Shown here piece by piece: positions 43,973 through 56,000 of a stretch of 64,000 nt of DNA (position 1 is its first letter; each line of letters begins with the position of its first letter). The notes below the pieces were generated by a model, which did not search any database, had not been told where the DNA came from, and saw only the letters and a program-made list of their open reading frames with translations. The stretch is from positions 8,494,657-8,558,656 of the forward strand of contig CM057162.1 in NCBI GenBank assembly GCA_029962745.1, read 5' to 3'. Position numbers and translations under genes: made by a program. Source of the stretch: Echinometra lucunter (lineage: Eukaryota; Echinodermata; Echinoidea; Camarodonta; Echinometridae).

Positions 43973-46097
43973 CAGGGGTGTTCAGGGGTAGCTATTTTCG
44001 TTTTCGAAGCATGTGTTCTAAATGTATTTGTGGATCAAACACAATAGAAATCTGGTGGAATACTGGAAACCGTTGAATAATATTCTTCTTTTAGAAAAAA
44101 AACCCCTGTTTTACTGACCTAACGTTCTGTTAAACTGTCACTCCTATCACGTTACGAATATCTCATTCACTTGAGAAGGCGTCAAAGTGTTTTTATAATC
44201 TAAAATAATGAGACCAAAAAGTTCACGCCCTACCTATTCTTGATCATGATAAAAACGTAAATGCTCGAAATGACTTAATGTCCTATATTTAGATTGATCG
44301 ACCTATTCAAGGAAGCTGGAATCTGTGAATATTGCTTGCCTTCTTCCCGTTGCTGATACACAGCACCAGTAAACGTGATACTATTAAAAAACCCGAACAA
44401 AACAAACCCCAAATACCCCCAAAACATGCGAAACATATAACAAAGAAGAGCAACAACTCAAGAACAGAAAGCCATATTTTTACTGTAAAACCCGCGGTCT
44501 AAACGTAGCTTATAACTCCAATAAAAGTTATCGATTTCGATGTAGCGAACCCCAGTATCTTGTGTAAAAATGAAATTAAATCCTGGTTAAAAGAATTGTG
44601 CATAGTAAGTTGTATCACGAATAGCGTAAAACACATATTATACAGAAACTCCGATTCGCAAAACATAAGAAAAATAGAAAAAAAAAGCTTGCCATGATTA
44701 TGACGGTATGTCATTTTTCGCTTAAAAAATTCAGTATCTGCTGAATGTCCGACCATGTGTGTATAGCCTATGTACATTATGTAAGCCTATATGCATGAAA
44801 ACGTTACCAATGAATAACATTGTGATGGTTGCATATTATATAAACCATTTTCAAAATTAATGTGACATAAATTGTTCTTGATTTTATTTTCGCTTTCACT
44901 CTTTGCCAGCCTTCTTGCTTGCTTCAAGAGTATTTCTTCACTTTGTAACTGCATGGTTTGAGAGTCTTTAATATGTAACAATTTTACGAACACAAAACGA
45001 CCAGTAGTACAACGAACATCAATGTGATAGGATTAACATTGGAAGTCATGACAAGGTACCATAGCTCACTGGACACAGTTCACTTTTCCATTTCTCATTT
45101 TGTTGTTATGTGCATGCGCTTATCAGTTAAGAGTTATTGTATTGGTGTGCACAAGTGTGTGGGTGTGTTTGTGCAGGTGGGCGAGGGGTTGGGGGCATAA
45201 GAATTACGTTGCGGATACTTATGCGAGATATTGATGTCATCATGTCATGGTGGGGATGGGCCTGTTATCCTCTCCTTTTACCGTATTTTTCCCTTTCGAT
45301 CTCATCCCTTTCCCCTGTCTCTCTGTTTCTCACGTGTGTGTGTGCGTGTGGGGATAGAGCATGTGCTTCCCATAACCATGTGTTCTTTTTTTGAAAAGGG
45401 GATCCCACCTAGTTTCAATACATCTGTTTCTTTATTAGTTTGTACAGTATTGGATTTGGGTCTCCTTTGTTCTTTTCTTATGGACTTTTTAAAGACACAA
45501 TGTGTGTATCGCCCTCCACAAAAAGTACAAGTTGGATAGGGAAGACTTTTTTTGTTGGGGCGGGGGGGGGGGGGGGGGGGGCTGGTGACTCAATATTTTT
45601 ATAATAACTGATTTCATTATTTTTCTTCTAAGTTATATATGATTCATGTTTATATTAAATTATTGAAAAGAGTTAAAATATGAAATGTGAAATATTATAT
45701 TGCTTAATTTGAAATGTTAAATTGAAATGTTAAATATTTTCTTGATGAAATCATAATAAAACAGTATGGAAAAAACAAACAAACTATAGTGTAATAACTA
45801 TGGTGGTGTTAATGCATGTGATGACAATCTTTATATGTTGTATTATACACACCTGGCCTTCGCAGTGTGCATTGTTTCAAGGTTTGCGTTTCATCATAGT
45901 CATAAAATATCAGTATCAAATTTCATATTTTGCCGTTAAATATATTACATTAGGTATTCCATGATGGCAAAATGCCTGTTATAATCATTTTGCCTTCTAT
46001 AGGGTTGCCTCATGTAAAAGACAATTAGATTTACATAACTTCACGTTTGAAAATGATGTTTATCTCTCTACAGTCTACAGATTCTATTCAGACGAGA

Positions 46098-46176
46098 ATG
46101 CATTTGAAAATGCTTCAACCGGAAGGATTGATCATTGGCCTGCTCTTCATTACAACAGTCGTCTTGATAGATTCTC
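46098..46176 (+). CDS. Exon 1 of Ig receptor: signal peptide
   Basis: ATG at 46098 begins MHLKMLQPEGLIIGLLFITT and continues VVLIDS, a signal peptide that would direct the product to the secretory pathway and plasma membrane. The donor TTCTC/GTAAGT at 46176/46177 leaves phase 1, matching the acceptor at 54934. With the downstream exons the coding length is 987 nt (328 residues). The first intron of this copy is long (about 8.8 kb) because of transposon insertions. Confidence 0.72.
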
Positions 46177-47854
46177 GTAAGTATATGTGATGATATAATG
46201 ATGATAACGATTAACTATATAATGGTAAATTTAGTTTCAAAGGAAAAATTCAGGTTCAAAGTTTGTTTACCATACTTCTCAAACTTTCTTTGCATCACCT
46301 TACACCACACCACTGAGCTTCATCAATTATCATTAAAAAGTAATATCAAGTATTATGTTGTGATCAGGTTTGTGTTGGGATGACCTTTAAGAATGCCTTT
46401 TGTCTTATTTGGTATTATCGTTAAATGTAATTTAATCATCATTATGTAATAATTGTTATGATATTTCATTTGCTCTCATTTGAAAAAAAGTGAATGTAAT
46501 TAGGCCCTCGAACTGGCAGGTTCTATGTTTTCCTCATTGAGCCATGTAGTTTAATTACACTGGGTTTTTTTGGCACTGTTTAGAAACACTGTTGTATGCC
46601 TATTAAGCATATTACTATCATGACTATTCAAGTTCCTATGCCTTTGCCGGATATCACAAAATGGCAAACGTATTTACCAGTACTGAGGGTTATCCACTAA
46701 AAGTCTTGTGCTTAGCTGTGAAAAGTTATTATATTTCTCAGGTGATTGGTGATGGTACACCTACCCGCAACATTGTTATAGCCATATGCATTTTCCATTG
46801 CCGTAGTTCTAAACTTGTTTGAAGGACAGCTATATGTGTTTTACTATCATTATAATCTTCACTGCCAGGGTTACCGACGTCATGATCATGTGCGGATGGT
46901 ATTCATTGGTTGCACAGATATCAATTACAATGTAAAATTTTCACACTTGCAGTTATAATATTCCATGTTTATAGCATGTTTAAAGGAACTGATCAATCAA
47001 AAAGCAAGCTGTTTATGGAGACATAAATAAAGTTAAGCATTTCAATACTCATCTCCCAAAATGGCTTTCAAGGATCTTTTTCTGAAATGTAAGTGATTTG
47101 GTGAATTTCCAAAAATAAGAATTGAACAATGGGATTCAGGAAGTTGAAACGAAATCATTTAACTAGGACATGGTATTACTACAGATATTACGCTTTGATC
47201 TGCATACACGTTGCTTTACATTAATGGGTTTGCTTCTAGAGCAAATATTTAATTTACCACGCATTTTCAATGAGATCGATAGTATGAGAATTTGTTATAG
47301 CCTACTATTTTGAAGAAGTATTCGTGTGGATAGGCAGAAGTGCATTTACATTTTACTGGTATAACATGTAAAGCATGATATATGAAGTTGGTTGACAGAG
47401 TGTTCAATTTATTACATTATCATAACAATTATTATCAAAAGGTGAAACGGTCATTCCTATCAATATTTCCTTGTGATTCCTTATTTTGTTTGTCCTCTCG
47501 TTTCAGACATAAGAATGGATGAAGCATTCCTCTTTAATATGAAGTACTCATGAGCATTTCATGATAAAACTAATGGTATCTGCATGGACTAGACATTAGA
47601 CTATCACAGCAGTGTATTTATCACTTTTTAGTCCTTTTAGTCGATTTTTAATGGCACCGATTTTATTCTTCCCCCATTTTATTTACGGAGCACTGAATCA
47701 TAATACTATAACACACGAAATTGCGTTCCATGTCATTGCACATGCATGCGTTTAAATAGAAACGTACATTGCTTGCAGCTAGTTAGATACGGGTAACTGC
47801 TATTTTGCATATGAAAATGATATGCCGACATCGACAGACCTGTATGTTGACAGA

Positions 47855-47933
<79 letters not shown>

Positions 47934-49987
47934 GGGTGGGGGATGGGGTGGATACACAACACTGTATGCATATACAGGGGCGTCGCTAGACTTTTTGAAT
48001 GGGGGAGGGGGGGGGGGAGTGTAGAGGCCAGATTGCCGACAAATAATGCCACCGATTGCCGACGACCAACGTCGATAAATTCAACCGTATAAAGCCCATT
48101 GAGGCATGTTCAATTGTGCACCTCTATCATATTTTCCTTTTGAATTATATATTTGTTCACCTCACTTGCCGAATGTGTTTGTTTTCCGAAAACATCCTGT
48201 ATCTAAATATAATACGAGCGAACGCAGCGAGCGAGGAAAAATTAACACTCTCTTTCGTACTTAAGTGATAGTTCTTCATCAAACTACATGATGGGCTTAA
48301 AGATATCTAAATTATATAACTGGTCACCTCTCTGGCCTGATTCATTCGGCTTCATAGACCATCCTAAATCTTAATATTGTACGAGAGAGCGCAGCGAGCG
48401 AGGAAAAAATCTGTTTTTCATGGTAGAAGTGACAGTTCTTTATCCAAATACACTATGGTACGAACTATGAGATATCTTACTTAAACAGGTACGTTTGGTC
48501 ACCTCAGTTGTCGAATGCGTTTGCTTTCTCAAATCCATCTTGTATCTGAATATTGTACGAGCGAGCGTAGCGAGCGAGGAAAAATACACATGTACTCCTT
48601 TGCAGGATAGAAGTGAAAGTTCTTCATAAAAAAGGAATGATGTGCCTTTTAGATATCTATTTTGATTTTAGTCACCTTTCTTATCTAATTCATTTGCTTT
48701 CAAAGACTATCCTGAATATAACTATCATACGAGTGAGCGCAGTGAGCGAGGGGAAATATATATAAACTCTTTTTAATGGTAGATGATAATTCTTCATCAA
48801 TATACATGTCACACCCCCACCCCCAGGACAGTTACGCCTACCGAAGTAACAAATTATGAACAGAATATGTATATATATATATATATATATACACATATTC
48901 TGTTCATAATTTGTTACTTCGGTAGGCGTATATATATATATATATATATATAACAAATTACCACAATGCTGTCTGGAAAGTAGATCAGTGTGATTTGTAA
49001 ACATGATTGGACGGTTTGAATTATACAGACTGAGCCCCTCTATAGCTGTGTCTCCTACATGTCACTTTTGGAAGTGGGATAATATTATTAAGAGTTACAT
49101 GAAGGCATATTCCTTTCGTCAGTATATCAATAATAGGCCGAAATTAACATGGTTTGAAGAAAGGGAATCATAAATTTCCATGAAGATCCTTGTTCTGAGT
49201 TCATAAAGGAGCATAATTCATCCACTCAGTAAAGAAAGGGGACAATCGCTGTTCTTCAAAATTATTCATGTAAACCGTCAATGCAATATCATAAGCGTAT
49301 GTCAAATCAAAGAAACATTGGTACTCTACCACCGTCAGTGACTTGAGACAATGACAGAGTGTAAACATGTTAATAACCTTGCATGTACATCCAAGACGAA
49401 TGTTCCCTTAATTTTCTGATTAAAATTCGTTAATTTTGAAATGACAGACCCAGTGGTGTAACTACGGGGGGGGGGGGGGGGAGGATTACGGGGGGCATGT
49501 GCCATGCCCCAATCGGCTGGCCCCCAAAAAGAAAAGAAAATAAAAAAAAAAAGAGAAAAGAGAAAAGAAAGTAGAAGGAAAGTGAAAAGAAAGGGGAAAA
49601 ACAAGGAAAACAAAAATAGGAAATTAGGAAGCGCTCGCTGGCAAGTAACTTTAAAAAAGCTGATAATCACTACTATTCTTATGAAAGGAATCAGCAACTT
49701 GTGTCTCATTTCCCAGGCTACTATTCTACCACTCATAGAATGTAAGTAATATAAACACACCTGGATTTCACTCCTAGAGCGGCAAGTTCACCTAAAAATA
49801 GATACACTTTCAGTAGATAATGGCTAAGATGAAAACAAAATTCTTATTTTTTCGTTCGCTAGCTCGCTACTCTCCGTCGTTAAACCTAGAAACGACGATT
49901 TCAGGCACGGCAATCAGCTTATATCAGAAGCGATTAGAATACCATAATATTTTGGCAGTGCGGTGGTTCACAAATTTACCCCCCGCA

Positions 49988-50018
<31 letters not shown>

Positions 50019-53000
50019 CAAAACAAAAGACAAACAAAGTCTGCATTGTGCTGACTAATCCATACATGTTCATATACATATTTTTTTTTTTTGTGTGTGT
50101 GTGGGGGGGGGGGGGGGATGGGGGTCGCTGACTTTGCTCGCTCGTGAAAACAGATTGGTTTCGGACGGTGAGCGAGGTACCTAAATGGAGTCACACAGGT
50201 GAGAGAATAGGGCTACAGTGTATTTTGATGACGAAATAACACTTCTACATTGAAAAAAGAATATATTTCTTCGCTCGTTGCGCTCCTTCGTTAAATAATT
50301 AATTGTTTAATGTTTTTTGAAAGCAAACGAACTGGGCGCGTGAGGTTACCAAATTTAGATGCTTCATATGCTCACAATGTAATTTACTGAAGGGTTACTA
50401 TTTCTACCTCAAAAGGAGTATATTTTTCGTCGCTCGCTGCTCTCTCTGGATAAGTAGTTGTTTGATATTTTTTAAAGCAAACGAATTGGGCGAGTGTGGT
50501 GACCAAATAAAAAAGTGAAATGTTTCATATGCTCACGAATGTAATTTACTGAAGGGGTTACTACTTCTACCATCAAAAAGAGTGTGTATTTCCTCGCTCG
50601 CTCGTAATATTTAGAAACAGGGTGGTTACCGACAGCGAACATAGACAAGGGACGTGTCAAAACAATCATTGGCAGCGAGGAGACCGGATATATAATCATG
50701 GCAGTTGAGATATCATATAGGCCTATAGTCATCGATTGTTTATTTTCATAACAAACTAACACGTACTTAATTGTAAATACAGTTGTAATTATTGGCTCGC
50801 TTCGCTCGCTCGCAAAATTAAAAAAAAACAGGGTGGTATCTAGTACGTCCCTAATGATTACTGTTGTTTTATGATAGAAATTATGTACATACGTGTACTA
50901 CACACACGCATGCACAACACGCACACACACCCGCACAGACCTTCAGCTCGGTGCCCCCTCAATGCGATGACCCACGGTACGCCACTGGACAGACCAGTAC
51001 TTTGTTGCAGTATATGCAAATGAAACTATATAACATGTACAACAGAAGCGCCAGAATGTTCTGTATTGTTTACATAATCGTAGCAATTAATCAAAAAGCG
51101 AAAGTAACATTATGCGCTAGCTCTCATCAACATTTCACGTGATTACTTGCCCTCTGTGCAAACAACGGAATATTATCATATCATATGAATTAGTACTTTT
51201 TTTTGATATCGGCTTTAGGATGGACAGCAAACGCAATAAGCGTTTCACAATAAAACGTGCTAGAAATGAGTCTCAGCATGTAGTACATTTATTACTCTGA
51301 GATGAATTGATTTTCGTTGGTACCCGGCTCTTTCATTTTTTTTCACAGAGCTGTGTGATTTATGATATATTAGCAGGCGACATTGCTTGTATGCCTGAAA
51401 ACATGCATGTTTTGAATAGAAACGCATTTGTCCTATAGCTAGCTAGTCAGCTACATGCCTAAATGCTGTTTCATTTTGCCTACTGTATGAATATAATATG
51501 CTGACATCAACCGACCTATTGAGCAAATGACCACAACACTGGGAAAGAAATCAGTGTGCTCAACACCATTACGGGACGGTTTGAATCACCGGCGTAAATT
51601 CCACTTTCAGGAGTGGGGGGGGGGGGGGGGGGCAAGGCCGTGCGCAGAATTTTTTTCCGGGGGGGGGGAAGACGTGTAAAAATTGTGAGATCGCTTTTGC
51701 ATTTTTTTAAAGTGAAATTGAAGGATTTGGTGTGCACTTTTGGTGAAAAGAGTCGTGAAAATTTTCAGTAAAAAATGTAAGTTTTCAAAATTTCGGGGGG
51801 GGGGGGGAAGGGGATGATCGACTTTTTTGCCGATTTGTTTTTTTTCTGTCGAACTCACACTTAAGGATAAACACACACCCGCAGAGAACCCCTAACGCAC
51901 ACTTGAATTTTCATTTTGCGAGCGGGCTAAAACTTACCACTTTTCTGTTTTCAGTCGCATTTTCAAATAGAAATTCTGAAATAATTATGATGGTCGTTTA
52001 TGACAGATTATCAAAGATTTTTTTTTTTTTTACTAACTTATCAATAAAAATATCATTTCTTCCTTAAATATTTTTTTTTGGGATATATCCCCCATCACCC
52101 GGGATTTACGCCAGTGGTTTAAATGATGTTGAACAGAGAACGGAACCAGCCTATGGGGAATATGAGTATTCAGAGGTCAGTGTGTTAAGAGTGTCTTGTT
52201 CATTTCGTCTATCCCTTTAAAATCTTCTTTCAGAATGGTCTGTTCAGTTAAAATATGAAAGCATTCGTCTCGGTGCATCAAGTAACGTGACCACCCTAGT
52301 AGATCTCGTGATCGGCAAAGACTTGTCATTAATGTCACTCATGTGATGTCTTCAGAAGCCTTCAGTGGCGGATCCAGTGTGTGTGTGTTGGGGGGGGGGG
52401 GCAGGAGTCTCTTAACCTCCTTTCTTTTCTAATCTTATAATGCAGGGGAGGGGAAACCCACTGGTTTTAGGTGTCATATACAAATAAAGTCATGGGTGTC
52501 GATTTGTGTTGGGGGGATGACTGTTGTCGAATATCCTCGACCGCGGAGCCGATCGGGGAAAGGATGTGTATAGGTTCAAATGTGATGGATAGATTTAATA
52601 TGCAGGTGGGGGGGGGGTGGACCTGTTTTCGCTGCCCAAATCTATGTATTATTAGTCTAATCTACCGTTCCTCCAATTAATCGCAAAAAATTGTTTTTAT
52701 ACAATATCGCAGAGGTACATTCTCATTACTTGAATGAGAAATGTAGGGGACTTGAACCTGTACTTAGAGTATGAACCCTCCCATTTTTGCGAGCGAGCGA
52801 AGCGAGCGAGCCGAAAATTCCACTTTTTAGCTTAAAAGGAATGTTATTGTCCTCAAAGTACACTCAAGCAATATAAAAAGTTTGACCAATTCAGCATCTC
52901 GCTGGTCCAATTGTTACTTTCCTAAACCACCCTATTTCAGATATTACAAGCGAGGGAGGCGAGATAGAGGAAAACACGCTATTTTAGTGATGAAGTGTTA

Positions 53001-56000
53001 TTTTGTTATAAAAATCCAGTATAGGTCTACATTACATATTCGAGTGAGCGCAGCGAGCGAGGAAAAAAATTACATTCTTTGAAAGCCTCAAAGATTTCTA
53101 AATAGTTTTGATCACATAATTGCCAAATATGATGCTTTATTGGTGCCTAGCTTGCCATCTAAAACCATTTTGTTGCTATATGAGCGAGCGAAGCGAGCTA
53201 CCGACAGAAACCCTGTTTATTTCTAGTAAAACGTAGAATTTCCACCAAAATTAATTAGATGAATTTGGTGATGTACCAGCGAGATGTAGAAATATTATAA
53301 TATTCGGACTTGTTGCTGAGGGAAAAAGAGCGCTTGACTCCTGATCTTGTTTCTATGAGCGAGCAGAGCGAGAGAGCAAGAAAGGGCTATTTTTTTAATA
53401 CTGAGAACATGCAGCTAGGTTCTAGTGTACTGTTACTCCAATTCTATGATTTTAATAATGTACATTTTGTTAGCATCCCTTCCTTTCTCATATCTGGTAA
53501 GATAGGAATAGGCTACCGGTCACAGGCCATATTAATTCCATGAAAATTCTTCTGTTATGGGTCTTCTTCCCGTTCAACTCCTTGCAGTTATATTCTAACA
53601 GTACATGTATAACATTGGATAGAAAGACAGGATGCAATCAGACAATAAACCCTGATAAAAATATTAATTGGCATTGGTTAAGATAACAAAAGATATCAAA
53701 TGCGAGTAGAAAAATAATAGCATACTATTGGATAGAAAGACAATATGCAAACCGATTTGCTTTCATAAAGATAATATTACAACCTCATTGGTTGAAATAC
53801 TTAAAATGCGAGCGAGCGAAGCGAGTGAGCACTGAAAGCCATATTCTTTTCCCTTTCCTTTTAAAAAAATGCTTCTTTGCTTTATATTCCCTTTGTCTTT
53901 GTCTTTACCTTTTTTCGGGGATTATAGAAGGCTATGTAATTTTTCATTTTTTCATGGTGAGTTATTGGGGGGGGGGGGATGATTGTGCAGGCCATCCCCC
54001 CTGACCAAAATATTGGGGAAGGGGGATATATCCCCACATCCCCCGGGTTCGACACCCATGAATAAAGTCATTTGCAGTGAATCCACCCCATATCTTTGAA
54101 TCCCCTCCATATCATTGTGCACCGCACTCCACTTCTAATTGGTCGTGGCATTTCTTTTGAGAGTGTATTATACTCCATCAAGATTGCTACGTTTTCAAAA
54201 TTTTGGTTCACTTGCTATTCCTAAGTTCGATACTAAGAGGGAGGGGGGGGGGGGGGGAGGGAGCAAGCGTTTGCTCATGAATACCCGCCGGGCATTCGAT
54301 GTGGAATACCCTCCTTCGAGAGATTAGAAATAGCAGTTCAGTTGACAAGTTTTACCCATTCATGGCAAGAATTATCTAAAGCCTAATTTGATCAGCTTTT
54401 ATTCTTCAAATTGGCAACACCAACATTCTTATTTTATTTCTACATTTTTCTTATAAAACGTCATGTATCTGAAATGAAATGAATATAAATTGACAAAAAT
54501 TATGAAAAGTAAAAAAAAAAAATTGCCAATTTGCAAGGGAAAACGGTGATTTTAAACCTTCTATCACATTGCCAATTTAAGGATTTTAATGCTTATTTTC
54601 CTTTCAAAAATATTCAGCATCAAATAACGGATATTGACGCAACCAAAATGGGCACAGTTTGTGTAGATTTTGCTCTTTCTGCTCATGTATTTGGTATGAT
54701 TTTTAGGGCTTTGCATCAAAAGATATAGGACCTCTGTCATGAAAGGGTTAAAGTAATCTTAAAGAGTATCTGTTTAATTTGGCTCATAATTAATTACTTT
54801 TACCTGTCATGTCATATTCTCTCCTATTCCATTTTTTCTGTAATTTCATCTTTTTTAATTATCATCATTATTGTCATTATCATCATTCCACTCAAGAAAT
54901 GATCAGTAATCGAACATCTGTCATTATTTCTAGAAATCCCTGAGGACCTGGTGATCGTTGATGTCAGACCAGTTTTTCTTAAAGGGTATGACGGGGTGCT
55001 AAAATGCCAGTTCAATGGAGATCCACGAGCTGTCTTCTGGCTCAAAGGTAAAGCAGGCAGCCAGTGTCTGGGTTTCGGCCACTCTTTATCCTGATACGAT
55101 TTGTTACGAATTCTTGTCATTTTTTCAAATAACAGGACCACTTAGCATGATTATTCAGGATTGGGCATAGTAGGTTTGTAAGGTTTTTATGTATCGTTAC
55201 TTGATCCCATTTTTTTCCGTATGTTCCTTCCCTTCATCCTGGCCTTTTCTCTCTTTTCTTTTTTTCATCTTCTCTACTTCTTTCCCTCTCTCCTATTTCG
55301 CCTCTCCTCTCTCTCTCTCTCCTCCTACCTTTTCCTTTCTTTGCTTACGCTCCCTGTTCTTCTCTTTTGACCTTATTTCTTTTATCCCCTCTCTCTATAT
55401 TCCCTTTTCCTTCTTGCTCACTCTCTCGTGCTCTTTCCTTTTATAGCTTTTGGCATAAGGCAGTATATTTTCTTATTTATTCACATTTGTTTTTTCCTAA
55501 ATCATTTCCTATACTTTTTAATCTGTCTATGTTTGTATTGATTGTAAACTGAACAATTTCAGCCTTCCAGCTGCTTGTTCTTTCTTTTATTTTGAATAAA
55601 CCTATGAATGAAATGAATGAATGAAAGTGAATGAAGTGACTGTGTGCCGAATTAGCAAAAATCGTTTCATATATATTTCGGCAGAATATTTTTCGTTTTA
55701 AGATGAAGTATGAATGTAATGAAAAGTTCAGACGAAATGTGATAATAACAGCGCATTACCAATTACATTTCATTGTGGTTGTTTATAATGTGTTTAAATT
55801 TGTTGATGACATAATACAGCACAGATGTGAACTCATTAACGCAGACCTGTCGTTTTGGAACATTCCTATGCCTTACGTATATTCGTTTAAGTATAAAAAG
55901 ATCTTGTAAATACCTGTACATCTCGTTTTATGTGAAAATATGATAATTTGGTTGACGGCGAGATTTTGACATTAAACCGTATGTAACTGTGATCATATTA

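Larger units (their letters stand above)
46797..52402. repeat. Composite insertion in block copy 2
   Basis: Copy 1 reads GTTATAGCCATATTCAGGAG at about 41330-41350. In copy 2 the two halves of this are separated by 5.6 kb. The insert contains a (GA)n tract, GAGCGAGCG arrays in both orientations and hAT-like elements. Its own flanks 47700-47840 and 51380-51530 resemble each other, so it includes an internal duplication. Confidence 0.6.
43420..55996. repeat. Duplicated block, copy 2
   Basis: It starts immediately after the gap and is collinear with 29606-42919. It contains the second signal exon and second Ig half-exon. It lacks the 30901-39021 and 29722-30208 insertions but carries its own, chiefly about 46797-52402 and 52491-54060. 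Confidence 0.8.

Noticed and set aside
48205..48760. CRISPR-like array
   Set aside because: Repeats are about 175 nt with diverged interiors in animal DNA, part of a transposable element.
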